Shown one piece after another: positions 24,972 to 35,245 of a stretch of 64,000 bases of DNA. This DNA is from Commensalibacter papalotli (GTDB lineage: Bacteria > Pseudomonadota > Alphaproteobacteria > Acetobacterales > Acetobacteraceae): positions 62,001 to 126,000 of the forward strand of contig NZ_CAMXCI010000005.1 of NCBI RefSeq assembly GCF_947179115.1, written 5' to 3'. The notes below the pieces were generated by a model, which saw nothing but the letters and a program-made list of their open reading frames with translations, ran no database searches and was not told the origin of the DNA. Each line of letters begins with the position of its first letter. Positions within the stretch are counted from its first letter, which is position 1. Both the position numbers and the translations under genes were made by a program.

Positions 24972-27900
24972 CCTCGTTCAAAATCATGGCAGCACTATTG
25001 GAACGAGGATGCCATAATCCACGTTCTTGTGCTTCTTTAAAGCGATTTTGAATGGCTTTTTTTGCCTCATTATTGGTTTTTATTAAAAAATCTTTAACCT
25101 CATCATTACCCAAAGTTGCTTCAAAAACCAAGTTGAATTGCTGATCAAAACGATGCGATAAGGTAGCAGCAAATCCAAATAAAGCATCAACTGATCTGGC
25201 AATTTCAGCAGCACCTCGATAAGAGTGTTTCATCATGAAGTTAATCCATACAGGGTTGGCAACCCTCCCTCTTGTAATACGGTTTACTTCTTCAACTAAT
25301 AACCGAATTTTGGGCGTTTCAGCTTTGGATGTATCCACATGATATAAGACAGGATAGTTATCAAAAAGCTTGGCAGCAGCAGCAAAACCACCTTCATGAG
25401 CAGCATAATCAGGACTGTCTAATAAATCAATTTCAGCATGATCTTGGCTATGAAAAAAAGCTTGTGTTGTTTTTAATCGATCGGCAAAACCTTGCTGATC
25501 ATACTCGCCATTTTTATCCTGACCATATCCATAGGCTGAATTCTTTAACCATAACTCGCCAAGCTCTTTTTGATCTTGCCAACTCCCTGTACTAAGCGGG
25601 TGCTCTATACCTGTACCATAATTACCTTGAGCAGTGCCATAAATGCGCGTTAATGCTTGCTGACGTGCTTCAGGAGGTGTTATTTGATATAGGCCTGCCA
25701 AAGGATTCCATTCAGCTGATTCATCTCGCAAAGCAATGGCTTTGATCGTTTGATCAAAATTATTAATTTGGACTTCAAAAGCGTCACGAAAAAAACCAGA
25801 AATACGCAAGGTTACATCAACACGAGGGCGATCCATTTCTGGCAAAGGCGTAATCTCAATAGCATGCACTCTGCCTGAGGTTGGATCCCATAAAGGTTTT
25901 GCCCCCATTAAGATATATGCCAAGGCAAGGTCTTCTCCCCCTGTTCTGAGATTTGTACTGCCCCATAAATCAATCACCAAATGACGTAAATGATCCCCAT
26001 TTTCCTGCAGGTATCGTAACAATAATTGGTCCGCTGCTTTTTGTGCCAATAAATAAGCTGTTTGAGTGGGAATGGCTCTGGGATCAACGCTATATAAATT
26101 ACGCCCTGTCGGAAGCACGTCCAGACGCCCACGGGTCGGCGCACCTGCGGGGCCTGGCTCTATAAATTTTCCAGAAAGTGCATTTAATAAAGCATATTTT
26201 TCTTGATCTGCGCACTGATCCAATTTTTCCTTAAGCTCAGCGATTTTGTCAGGTGCATATGCTTGGATATTATCTAAAATTTGCTGTTTTTTTACTGGAG
26301 GCATGCCGAAAATATGCAACCCTTCACGGATTTGTAAATCTTTGACATCACACAAATAGGCATCAAGATGACTTAAGGCAATTTCATCACCGCTTTCTTG
26401 GCGATTAATTCCTGTTTCAGCCAATAGGCCACAAGATTCAGCTTTATCTAAAATTGCGCCTAATAGTAACTGACTACGCCTGCGATCCAAGCCATCAGCC
26501 TCGGCATAATCATCAATAAGGCGCTCTAACTCTGCAGCAGATCCACTTAAAATCGCTTTATTCACAGGTGGCGTTAAATGTCCAATCGTTACCGCCCCCA
26601 ATCTGCGTTTAGCACATGCTGCCTCGCCTGGATTATTCACAATAAAAGGATATATTACAGGTAGGCCTCGCAATAAAACAGCAGGTGCACATTCATCAGA
26701 TAAGGCGGTGGCTTTACCCGGCAACCACTCCGTTGTGCCATGGGTGCCAAGATGAATCATCGCATCAATTTCTTGTATTTTTCGTAACCATAAATAGGTT
26801 GCAATATATCCATGTGAAGGGGGGGTATCTGGATCATGATATAAAGTTTTATGATCGGTAATTGTCGCTCTTTCGGGTTGAATGGCAATCACAATATGAT
26901 CCAGCTTTAGATAACGTAAAGTAAAAAATCCGTTTTGAAGTGTTTCATCTTGTTCGACATCAGGCCAGTTTTTTAAAACTGCTTGTTGAAACCCTATTGG
27001 GAGCTCTGAAAAAAGTATTTTATACTCATTGATGCTTAATATCTTGTAAGCTTCTTTTTTACATAAAATGGCAGTTAATTCATCACTTGATGGAATATGT
27101 TGCGCAACAGTGTAATCTTCATCATGCAGCCATTGTAAAATATAATATAAACTCGCAAAACTATCCAACCCAACGGCATGGCCTTCTTGTCCGCCAACAC
27201 CGGGATAGTTTGATAAAAACAAAGCTATTTTTTTATCTTTATTTGCTTTACTCGACAGGTTAATCCAACCCAACGCACGATCAATAACAAGATCTATACC
27301 CTCAGAATACGGCTCATAACAAAGCCGACCATTTTCTTCTTTTTTGAACGCGATAGCTGTGGTGAGGATTTTCCCGTCAAGCTCAGGTAAGACAACTTGA
27401 ATAGCAAGATCGGTTTGCGATAACCCCCGAAAACTTTGTTCCCATAGTGCTTTGCTATTCCCAGGTTGCAGCATTTGTAAAACAGGCACATTTATTTGTT
27501 TAAAAAGCGAACATTCTGGATCTTGCTGAATAGAGAAATAGGTTGCATTTAATAAAAGTTGTGGACGAGTTTTTTGTAAAAAATCAGAAACCCAATAAGA
27601 CACTGTTGGATCTTTTAACGAAGAAAGATAAACCGCTTTTACATTGTTGTTTTTTTCAGAAAAACGCTGAGCCAGTAAAGTAATGGGCGCAATATTGTCC
27701 GCTAATAAATGTGTGCGATAAAAGAAGATAACTATAGTTGGTTGATTTTCATAATGCTTAAAAGGAAAAAAATGCTCCCCAACCATCGGCAAATTTTCAG
27801 GATTAGCCTGATAGGATTTTTGAGTTAAATAATGGTTCGTTAAACGCAAAATATGTGCATAATTATGAGCACCTCCCTCATAAAAGAACGCTTTGAATTG

Positions 27901-28308
27901 CGTTAAGAGTTCCATTGGAACTGCACAAAGCTCATCCAATTTGGGGTCATCATATCCTTCACCAGAAATCACCAGTAAAGGAATATTATGTGCTTTACAG
28001 GAGGCTACAACTTCTTCTGTTCCATAACGCCAATATTCAATCCCACCCAAAAGACGCAAGATGACAAATTTAGATTTCTTGAGTGTGTCCTCAATATACA
28101 AATCCACCGACATTGGGTGACGCAAACGTTGTAAGGGAACCAATCGAATAGAGGTTGTTTGAAACTCACTTTGTTCCAAACATTGCGCTATAATATTCAG
28201 GTCGCTATCTGAAAAAGACAAAAATAAAATATCCGCTGGTTTATGTTGCAAATCCTCGGCAGGAGCTTGCTCATCCAAAGTTTTAATTTCACGAACCAGT
28301 AAATGCAT
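24955..28308 (-). CDS. cobN: Cobaltochelatase large subunit CobN
   Basis: 1117 residues, the substrate-binding subunit of the ATP-dependent chelatase that inserts cobalt into hydrogenobyrinic acid a,c-diamide. It is homologous to magnesium-chelatase ChlH/BchH. Diagnostic blocks include LFLSNYPGVGGQEGHAVGLDSFASL, IHLGTHGTTEWLPGKA, LLRGLPVIYPFIVNNPGEAACAKRR and DLWGSTNLRTGGEDLA. The partner subunits CobS and CobT (AAA+ and VWA) are not in the window. It leads the cobN-G-H-I-J operon; no riboswitch is visible ahead of it. Confidence 0.97.
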   Translation of the reverse strand: MHLLVREIKTLDEQAPAEDLQHKPADILFLSFSDSDLNIIAQCLEQSEFQTTSIRLVPLQRLRHPMSVDLYIEDTLKKSKFVILRLLGGIEYWRYGTEEVVASCKAHNIPLLVISGEGYDDPKLDELCAVPMELLTQFKAFFYEGGAHNYAHILRLTNHYLTQKSYQANPENLPMVGEHFFPFKHYENQPTIVIFFYRTHLLADNIAPITLLAQRFSEKNNNVKAVYLSSLKDPTVSYWVSDFLQKTRPQLLLNATYFSIQQDPECSLFKQINVPVLQMLQPGNSKALWEQSFRGLSQTDLAIQVVLPELDGKILTTAIAFKKEENGRLCYEPYSEGIDLVIDRALGWINLSSKANKDKKIALFLSNYPGVGGQEGHAVGLDSFASLYYILQWLHDEDYTVAQHIPSSDELTAILCKKEAYKILSINEYKILFSELPIGFQQAVLKNWPDVEQDETLQNGFFTLRYLKLDHIVIAIQPERATITDHKTLYHDPDTPPSHGYIATYLWLRKIQEIDAMIHLGTHGTTEWLPGKATALSDECAPAVLLRGLPVIYPFIVNNPGEAACAKRRLGAVTIGHLTPPVNKAILSGSAAELERLIDDYAEADGLDRRRSQLLLGAILDKAESCGLLAETGINRQESGDEIALSHLDAYLCDVKDLQIREGLHIFGMPPVKKQQILDNIQAYAPDKIAELKEKLDQCADQEKYALLNALSGKFIEPGPAGAPTRGRLDVLPTGRNLYSVDPRAIPTQTAYLLAQKAADQLLLRYLQENGDHLRHLVIDLWGSTNLRTGGEDLALAYILMGAKPLWDPTSGRVHAIEITPLPEMDRPRVDVTLRISGFFRDAFEVQINNFDQTIKAIALRDESAEWNPLAGLYQITPPEARQQALTRIYGTAQGNYGTGIEHPLSTGSWQDQKELGELWLKNSAYGYGQDKNGEYDQQGFADRLKTTQAFFHSQDHAEIDLLDSPDYAAHEGGFAAAAKLFDNYPVLYHVDTSKAETPKIRLLVEEVNRITRGRVANPVWINFMMKHSYRGAAEIARSVDALFGFAATLSHRFDQQFNLVFEATLGNDEVKDFLIKTNNEAKKAIQNRFKEAQERGLWHPRSNSAAMILNEDEEDE

Positions 28309-28341
28309 TAAGTGTCTCTTTTAAAATATTAAGCAATTCGT

Positions 28342-28877
28342 TTAGAATAATGTCCAACCTTTTACATTCTCAAATTGAATATACAGTTTTTTCTCTAGCT
28401 CTATAAGGTTCTCGTAAATAATTGTTGGAGCATAAAGCGCTTCTTTATGAGAATTGTTTGGATCTAAATATCCATTCGTCTATGCATAATCAACATATGG
28501 CGCAATTTGTGCACCAGATTTGATTATTGTATCTAAAATTTTACTAATACCATCATCCTTATTAAAAAGAAATTTTGATTCTCTATAAGCCTTTACAAGC
28601 TCTAGTTTGCATATTGTTTCTTCTTTAATTGGTTGCTATACAATGCTTTATAATTATTTAATGCAGCTACATAAACATTAAAGCGCCGCTCATACAAATC
28701 AAGTTTTACTTTAGCACTCGCTATTTTCATTTGAGAATAAGCAATAATGGAAGTAATGATACCAATTAAACAAGTTGAAATAGCTACAACTAAAGTGACA
28801 TAATTACCCATTATCTTCAATCTTTCATCAAATAAATTAAGCATTATAGCTATTTCATGTTTGTTTGATAATCGCAA
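28342..28877 (-). pseudogene. Broken gene for a one-helix membrane protein
   Basis: The intact 5' part (28602-28877) encodes a membrane segment then a helical run KLDLYERRFNVYVAALNNY, a pattern common in small uncharacterised membrane proteins. That frame stops at 28602-28604. The adjacent frame continues with LELVKAYRESKFLFNKDDG and further coding-like sequence to a TAA at 28342-28344. It is also interrupted by a TAG at 28480-28482. One frameshift plus one nonsense codon in a single coding-like sequence means a decayed gene. The true start may be ATG 28811. It sits between cobN and cobW. Confidence 0.75.
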
Positions 28878-28891
28878 AAGCTGATTAAAAA

Positions 28892-29923
28892 CTATTGTAA
28901 CGCCAATCGAATAGCTTCTTGATCTATCCCTGTTTCCCCAATGATAATCAATTTACTCTCACGACTTTCATCTGCACGCCATGCGCGATCAAAATGATAG
29001 TTAAACCGTTGACCTACACCGTGGATTTCTAAACGCATCGGTTTGTTCGCAATATTCACGTAACCTTTAATGCGCAAAATATCATGTGTGTTCGCTAATT
29101 GAATTAACTTGTGAACCAACTTTTCTGGGTTATCTGTCGTTGGGATCGTCACCACAAAACTTGTAAAATCATCATGTTCATGATCTTCGCCTTCTGCGTC
29201 ATGATGAGAAGGTCGAGAATGCAAATCATCTTCGGCAGCGGCATTAATTCCCAAAATAATTTCTGGATCAATTTTCCCGTGTGACGCATGAATAATCTTC
29301 ACAGCTTTAGGGAGTTCCTTTTGAATATCTTTGGTGAGTTGTTGTGCTTGTTCAGGCGTAATCAAATCAATTTTGTTTAAAATAACCAAATCAGCAGAAC
29401 AAAGTTGATCTTCGAATACTTCATGCAATGGATTATCATGGTCCAAAGAAGGATCAGCAGCACGTTGTTGTGCCACTGCATCAGGATCATCTGCAAACTG
29501 CCCAGCCAATACTGCGGGAGAGTCCACCAAAGTTACGACCCCATCAACCGTCATTCTGGTTTTAATACTGGGCCAATTAAACGCTTTGATCAAAGGTTTT
29601 GGCAATGCCAATCCAGAGGTTTCAATAATAATATGTTCTGGAGGATCCTTACGGTCTAGCAGAGCCTCCATCGTGGGTAGAAATTCATCGGCAACCGTGC
29701 AACAAATACATCCATTGGCCAGCTCTACGATATTTTCTTCGGTACAACCAGGGACACCACAATTTTTTAAAATATCCCCATCAATTCCCAAAGAACCAAA
29801 TTCATTGACAATAATCGCAATTTTTTTATGAGAAGCTTGTTCCATTAACGAACGCAGTAATGTGGTTTTACCTGCACCTAAAAAACCAGAAATGATGGTT
29901 GCTGGAACACGAGTGGATTGCAT
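28892..29923 (-). CDS. cobW: CobW-family GTPase / metallochaperone
   Basis: 343 residues of the G3E COG0523 family. Walker A GFLGAGKTTLL at 13-23, the metal-binding CXCC motif GCICC (71-75), SADLVILNKIDL as the G4 NKXD region, and a His/Asp-rich linker (HDAEGEDHEHDD) before the CobW C-terminal domain. Neighbouring cobalamin genes support a role in cobalt delivery to the chelatase, as proposed for classic CobW, rather than zinc supply. Confidence 0.9.
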   Translation of the reverse strand: MQSTRVPATIISGFLGAGKTTLLRSLMEQASHKKIAIIVNEFGSLGIDGDILKNCGVPGCTEENIVELANGCICCTVADEFLPTMEALLDRKDPPEHIIIETSGLALPKPLIKAFNWPSIKTRMTVDGVVTLVDSPAVLAGQFADDPDAVAQQRAADPSLDHDNPLHEVFEDQLCSADLVILNKIDLITPEQAQQLTKDIQKELPKAVKIIHASHGKIDPEIILGINAAAEDDLHSRPSHHDAEGEDHEHDDFTSFVVTIPTTDNPEKLVHKLIQLANTHDILRIKGYVNIANKPMRLEIHGVGQRFNYHFDRAWRADESRESKLIIIGETGIDQEAIRLALQ

Positions 29924-30017
29924 CTGTTTGTCCTGTCTTTATCAGTAAGTTTGTGGATTACACAGCTTACTGTTTTTATTCTCTGAAGGAAAGAGCTCAA
30001 AAAATGCAATTCTTAGA

Positions 30018-30790
30018 TCACAAAAAATTATTTACGATAAGGCCTGGTGCATATCCATTATCTTGTGGGAAAGCTTGTTGGCGACAATCTTTCACTACAT
30101 TTTGTGTTGTTGGATATATAGCCACCCCAATAATACCTGTATTATTGATATCTCCTGCTACAGAATGCGCTGCATAACTGTCTTGTGGCTTAGAGAAACG
30201 AAAGGATGCAACATCTGAACTGCTTTTACGAAAACCCTCGATCGTCAAAGACTGATTGGGATAAATAATATACCCTGCATTTTTAACAGAGCCTTTTAGT
30301 CCTGAAAGCACATCAATACCATCAACTGTCGCAATAATTTAATAAGACTGTTTGTCATCACTATTATAAAAATACAGCTTATAACGTTGGCCTTCTTTTG
30401 CTTTTAACTGATAAGTATTGGGAGCTGTATAAGCCATTTTAAAACGACCTCCATTTTCTTTTTCAATATCTAAATTCACTTTCTGCAAATAGACCATATC
30501 TACTCTTTGCCAATAATCTTTTGGTGTTGTTTCACTGTAATATATACTGGCTATTGCGATTGGTTGAGCAGTCATACGCTGTGTATTGACATTTGTCACA
30601 GCAGAAGAAACATTTTCACCCCATTAGGTTCCCAGACGTCCTTTTTCTGCTTATCGATATGTCTCATTAGAAGCAGATATACCAGCAGATGCAGCAGAAG
30701 TTATAACAGGGCCAGAATTATGTAGGCTGTACCCAACCAAAGCAACAATTACAAAGGGTAATGCATATTTAAATTCAAAATATACTTCAT
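30018..30790 (-). pseudogene. Broken gene for a membrane-anchored protein, three in-frame TAA codons
   Basis: A single reading frame from about 30775 down to the TAA at 30018 encodes a coherent protein: membrane anchor YALPFVIVALVGYSL, an RLGT-stop-WGENVSSAV segment, then IASIYYSETTPKDYW and ending GYAPGLIVNNFL. It is interrupted by TAA at 30651-30653, 30624-30626 and 30339-30341, all in the same frame. The likely ATG (30788-30790, MKYIL) is one base out of frame with the rest. I do not recognise the family. It lies between cobW and the porin. Confidence 0.8.
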
Positions 30791-31063
30791 TATCAATCCA
30801 TTTTAATTAGAGATATGAAATCATATAATGCAGACGATATAATCTGTTTGTACATGATATATTTAATTGAATTTATTCCGTTAAATTTTGTAACGATATA
30901 AATCGAATAATCCATATTGCAATTATATTACAATTAGCAATTAATTTTTGAAATTTTAATAAAATAAATTTGAAAAAAATTACGAAAATGTTACTTTTAT
31001 ATTAATACTATTAACAATACTACTTTATTTATAAATATTACGTTTTTTCATAGGTTGTTCTGT

Positions 31064-32503
31064 ATGGTTACTAAATATTGTTTTAAGACTATGTATATAT
31101 ATTCCGCCTTTTTATTAGGCTGCAGTTTTCCCAGCGCATATGCACAATCTAAAGCTGATGCAGACAAAAGTGCGACTAAGGAATCTAAGGATTCAACATC
31201 AGTTGTAAAAAACAATGAACCTACAGAAGCAACACCTTATCATATTGATACAGCTTATGATCCCGATGAAGCCCTTTTTTCTGAAGGTGCTAATAAATAT
31301 CTAGAACAATATGGTATTCAATTTGGCCTTAATTGGATTTCTGAAACAACAGGCGTGGTTCGAGGTGGCAAAAAAAAGGGGGCTGATTACGCGCATGAAG
31401 TTGAATTTACGCTAGATATTGACTGGGAAAAAATTATTGGTTGGAAAGGGTTTTCTACCCATTTAATCGCTATGAATTTAGCTGGACGTAATACCAGTGC
31501 AGATTATGTTGGCGATCCATATATGAATACTCAAGAAATCTATGGCAGCAGTAATGGTCGTTTTTTACGTTTATATAATTTATATGCTGAACAAGCATTA
31601 TGGAATAATAAAATCAATATTAAAATAGGCCGCTATGACGTGGGAAGCGACTTTGCGGTCAGCCCGTTTGCCTGTGAATATGTAACGGCAGCGACTTGTA
31701 GTCAGATGACCAGCATGGGTGCACAACAAGGATATTCTGCATGGCCAAATAACGTATGGGCAGGACGGATTTTATATAATATTACTGATCAATTTACTTT
31801 CCAAGTTGGTGCCTATGAAAGTTCCCCTTTTGGAGATACAGGTCAAGGGGGACCCGCAGGAGTTTCATGGGGAACAAAGCACGCAACAGGTGCATTTATC
31901 CCTGTTGAATTTGGTTACAATCCCAAATTTGGAAAAAATCAGTTAGATGGATATTACCGTATTGGTGGAGGTTACGATACCAGTAAATTTGATACTTGGT
32001 CTTCACAAGTCACAGAATCAGGTAAACAAGATAGTGCCACTCAATATTGGATAATGTTTGGGCAAATGATCCATCGTAATGATCCTATGGAAACTCATGG
32101 TTTATATATATTAGGCAATTGGGGGCATCAATCTCCATCAACAAGCAGTTTTAAAGATTATTATAATATCGGTTTTCTCGACCGTGGATTTTGGCATGCC
32201 AGACCCTATGATCAAATTGGTTTTATGATGACATATTACACCATTCCCCGCTCACTGAGAGGTGCACAAAAATATCAGATGTCACAAGGGGACATGTTCA
32301 TGGAAAATGGCAGTTATAGCTTACTCAATAACGCCATCTCAGCGCAATCAAATGCCATGGTATTCGAGTTAAACTATGGAATTGCAGCTTATAAAGGAAT
32401 TAAAATTATGCCCGTTTTCGAATATTTTCATAAAGTTGGCGCATATAAAAATCTTTATAATGATGCTGTTGTATTCGGTGTGCATACAAATGTTGTCTTT
32501 TAA
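31064..32503 (+). CDS. OprB-family carbohydrate-selective outer-membrane porin
   Basis: 479 residues from ATG 31064 (a TTG three codons upstream is alternative). A signal peptide ends near SAYAQ. The mature protein is a 16-strand-type porin: LEQYGIQFGLNWISETTG, YNLYAEQALWNNKINIKIGRYDVGSDFAVSPF, LYNITDQFTFQVGAYES and a final strand ending NVVF with the C-terminal Phe expected for outer-membrane insertion. OprB porins let sugars diffuse through the outer membrane and are abundant in acetic acid bacteria. It lies inside the cobalamin region with no clear connection to it. Confidence 0.9.
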   Translation: MVTKYCFKTMYIYSAFLLGCSFPSAYAQSKADADKSATKESKDSTSVVKNNEPTEATPYHIDTAYDPDEALFSEGANKYLEQYGIQFGLNWISETTGVVRGGKKKGADYAHEVEFTLDIDWEKIIGWKGFSTHLIAMNLAGRNTSADYVGDPYMNTQEIYGSSNGRFLRLYNLYAEQALWNNKINIKIGRYDVGSDFAVSPFACEYVTAATCSQMTSMGAQQGYSAWPNNVWAGRILYNITDQFTFQVGAYESSPFGDTGQGGPAGVSWGTKHATGAFIPVEFGYNPKFGKNQLDGYYRIGGGYDTSKFDTWSSQVTESGKQDSATQYWIMFGQMIHRNDPMETHGLYILGNWGHQSPSTSSFKDYYNIGFLDRGFWHARPYDQIGFMMTYYTIPRSLRGAQKYQMSQGDMFMENGSYSLLNNAISAQSNAMVFELNYGIAAYKGIKIMPVFEYFHKVGAYKNLYNDAVVFGVHTNVVF

Positions 32504-32564
32504 TAACAAAGAAAACTTATATTTATTAAATTTTTAAAAAACAAAAATTAATTACTATTAAAAA

Positions 32565-32603
32565 AACATTTATCACTAATAATCACTGTTGGTGATAAAT
32601 GTT
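32565..32603 (-). terminator. Long inverted repeat, probable leftward terminator
   Basis: Perfect 12-bp arms (AACATTTATCAC / GTGATAAATGTT) with a 15-base loop. A run of A on the left becomes U in leftward RNA, so it probably ends the DUF2157 transcript; it may also serve the porin gene from the other side. Confidence 0.65.
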
Positions 32604-32781
32604 CTTGTATCTATTTTCTATCAGAAAAACATATTCATTTTTATCATATTGTAACTGCTGGATCTTCAATAAAATGATTAAGTCTATGTATATCAAAGTA
32701 TAAAATTTTACTTTGTCAATCCGCATGGCGCCATATAATCCATCATATTGCTCCCTATTATACACAATTTATTCCAAATAA

Positions 32782-33852
32782 TTATTCACAATTTTTACTT
32801 TGTGTATGCCAAATTTTCTCAGCGTAACGGCCAATAATTGCTAGTGATATCCCAAGAATTAAGAAAAATATAACTTTATGCATATTATCCCAAAAATATT
32901 CGAAAAAACGCGTATATATATTAATTCCTAAAAAGGTTAATCCAAAGCCTCTTAACATACCGTCATCTGTTTTAAGGCTAATATAAATACAAAGCAACGA
33001 TGCTAAAAAGAATAATATAACCCACGGCAATAATGCTGTTTGATGTAACCTATGCCACTCATTCAAACTGTAGTTTCCAAAGATCGACAATATCCATAAG
33101 GCAACAAATAAATAAAGTAATCCCATTATTTTGCTGATCGTTAATAAATGACGTTGTTGTAATAGTGATTGCGTAACAAAACAAAGGAATAACAATACAC
33201 TTCCAAATAAGACAAACCGAATAGGATATCCCATTCCTAGCCAATAAGTTCCCCCATCTGACATATACCCTGTTTCTAAACCAAACCAGTTACCAAGAGA
33301 TAAAAGAAAAAATAACCATATCATCCCTGAACGTGCAACGAACCCTATTAAACCATAGATTATGCATCCAATTAAAAAGAGTGGTGCGATATGACCACTG
33401 CCATTATCTAAGGCCACGCCTAATTGTGAGATTGCTAAAGCTGTAAACACAACACCAAAAAATAAAATGGCTTCTGTACTATAATGCCATTGCTCTTGAG
33501 ATCGTTGTCTGTAAAAACCCCAACCATAACATCCCAAAGCAATTAGGGTTGGAAACAAAATACGTATTACGAATACGTTATCAATTACATAGAGAACAAA
33601 ATTATTCAAATAATTGATAAATCGACCTAAATATTCCATTAAAAACGAATCAGCAAACAAGCTTCCCATTGAAACCACTATGCAAATAGAAGCGGCCCAA
33701 AAACTATAACGACTAAGACGTTTCCAATCAAACGTTGCTATATTTAAGCTGTCAGATAATTGCTGTCTTTTTTCAGAAGAAAGATCGCCATGAGATTCCC
33801 ACTCTGTAAGAGCTCGCTGAATAATTTTTTGCTCTTTTTTGGTAATATTCAT
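32782..33852 (-). CDS. DUF2157-family membrane protein
   Basis: 356 residues. The N terminus is a cytosolic helical region (ITKKEQKIIQRALTEWESHGDLS) followed by about ten hydrophobic segments, the layout of DUF2157 inner-membrane proteins. Function in the family is unknown. It often pairs with a GDYXXLXY-type protein, which is absent here. Transcribed alone leftward toward the inverted repeat at 32565. Confidence 0.75.
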   Translation of the reverse strand: MNITKKEQKIIQRALTEWESHGDLSSEKRQQLSDSLNIATFDWKRLSRYSFWAASICIVVSMGSLFADSFLMEYLGRFINYLNNFVLYVIDNVFVIRILFPTLIALGCYGWGFYRQRSQEQWHYSTEAILFFGVVFTALAISQLGVALDNGSGHIAPLFLIGCIIYGLIGFVARSGMIWLFFLLSLGNWFGLETGYMSDGGTYWLGMGYPIRFVLFGSVLLFLCFVTQSLLQQRHLLTISKIMGLLYLFVALWILSIFGNYSLNEWHRLHQTALLPWVILFFLASLLCIYISLKTDDGMLRGFGLTFLGINIYTRFFEYFWDNMHKVIFFLILGISLAIIGRYAEKIWHTQSKNCE

Positions 33853-34112
33853 ATTGACCTCTGTTATAGATAACGAAATAGAAAAAAGGTTATTTTAGAA
33901 AATCATACTTCATTAGCAGTAATCTCCAATTTTATTATACCTTATTTTACACTATAAACGTCAAATATTAGGTTGCTTGCGATATGATTTAATACAATAA
34001 ATACTTAAGCTCTTGTCAAACAACTTCATTAAAACTTTTCATAAGAATAACTTTTACTTTTTCAAATTTGTATTATTCTAAAACAAATTGAACGTTTGAA
34101 AAGGATACCATC

Positions 34113-34778
34113 ATGGGAAGTATCAGTGAAAACCCTGTTGAAGGACTTGCTCTAGCTCAAGAATATATTAATCGTGCCAAAACTTTGGCACAAAAGAAAA
34201 AGCGTACAATACTCGCTATTGCAGGGGCGCCAGGTTCTGGCAAATCAACGGTTGCAAGATTACTGCACGAAGCGCTTGCAGATATCTCTATGATTGTTCC
34301 AATGGATGGATATCATCTTTCAAACAAAGAACTTGAACGTCTAAAACGCAAAGAACGCAAAGGTGCCCCCGATACTTTTGATGTTTGGGGATATAAATCT
34401 CTAATCGAACGGTTAAAAAAACAACAAGCTGGTGAGATTATATATGCACCTGAATTTTATCGTACTATCGAAGAGCCTATTGCTGGATCCATCCCGATTT
34501 TTTCTGATATTCCTTTAATTATTACCGAAGGAAACTATCTGTTACTTTCACAAGGCGAATGGAAAACTTTATCTCCAATTTTTGATGAGAAATGGTTTGT
34601 AACAGCTCCAGTTTCTGATCGACAACAACGTTTGGTTGAACGCCATCATTATTTTGGCCGCTCCATAGAGGAAGCCAAAGCTTGGGTTGAACAAACTGAT
34701 GAACCCAACGCACAACTGATTGAAAAAAATCGTGAAAATACTGATCTGGTTATTGAATGGAACAATCCAGCAAAATGA
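34113..34778 (+). CDS. P-loop nucleoside/sugar kinase-like protein
   Basis: 221 residues of the uridine kinase/phosphoribulokinase/pantothenate kinase superfamily, closest to YggC/FrcK-type proteins. Walker A GAPGSGKST (about 38-46), PMDGYHLSN with the substrate-binding Asp, ITEGNYLL as Walker B region, and RHHYFGRSIEEA lid. FrcK acts on fructose and others are uncharacterised, so the substrate is not assigned. It is coupled by ATGA to the DUF1348 gene downstream. Confidence 0.8.
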   Translation: MGSISENPVEGLALAQEYINRAKTLAQKKKRTILAIAGAPGSGKSTVARLLHEALADISMIVPMDGYHLSNKELERLKRKERKGAPDTFDVWGYKSLIERLKKQQAGEIIYAPEFYRTIEEPIAGSIPIFSDIPLIITEGNYLLLSQGEWKTLSPIFDEKWFVTAPVSDRQQRLVERHHYFGRSIEEAKAWVEQTDEPNAQLIEKNRENTDLVIEWNNPAK

Positions 34779-35245
34779 TTGAACAACGCCCTCCTTTGCC
34801 TCCTTTTACATTAGAAACTGCCACCCGAAAAGTAAGAATGGCAGAGAATAGCTGGAATAACCAAAACCCAGAAAAGATAGCCTTAGTGTATACAATAGAT
34901 AGTCAATGGCGCAATCGCTCGGAGTTTATTACAGGTCGTCAAGAAATTATTCAATTTCTTACCCGAAAATGGCAATCTGAACTGGGTTACCGCTTAATCA
35001 AGGAATTATGGGCTTTTACAGATCATAAAATAGCCGTTCGCTTCGCATATGAATGGCATAATAATCATGGAAATTGGTTTCGCTCTTATGGAAATGAGAA
35101 CTGGGAGTTTGATGAATATGGTTTAATGAGCAAAAGATTTGCTTGTATCAACGATTTATCGATTAAAGAAACTGAACGTCAATTTTTATGGCAACCAGGG
35201 GTCAGACCTGATAATTATCCTAATTTGTCATCTTTGGGTTTATAA
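34775..35245 (+). CDS. DUF1348 / NTF2-like protein
   Basis: 156 residues starting at ATG 34775, whose ATGA overlaps the kinase stop; the frame is open six codons further upstream inside the kinase. RPPLPPFTLETATRKVRMAENSWN and VYTIDSQWRNRSEF are typical of DUF1348, an NTF2-fold family of small cone-shaped proteins. No enzyme activity is established. The last base abuts cobK on the opposite strand. Confidence 0.85.
   Translation: MIEQRPPLPPFTLETATRKVRMAENSWNNQNPEKIALVYTIDSQWRNRSEFITGRQEIIQFLTRKWQSELGYRLIKELWAFTDHKIAVRFAYEWHNNHGNWFRSYGNENWEFDEYGLMSKRFACINDLSIKETERQFLWQPGVRPDNYPNLSSLGL

Noticed and set aside
30018..30599. Two separate small leftward genes
   Set aside because: They share one frame divided only by a TAA, and the upstream sequence continues the same protein; better read as one broken gene.
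32583..32765. 60-codon leftward ORF and a short ORF (MMDYMAPCGLTK) inside it, downstream of the DUF2157 gene
   Set aside because: Atypical composition, GTG start with poor context, and the inverted repeat at 32565-32603 overlaps its end. The short ORF has an SD but only 12 codons and no support beyond that.
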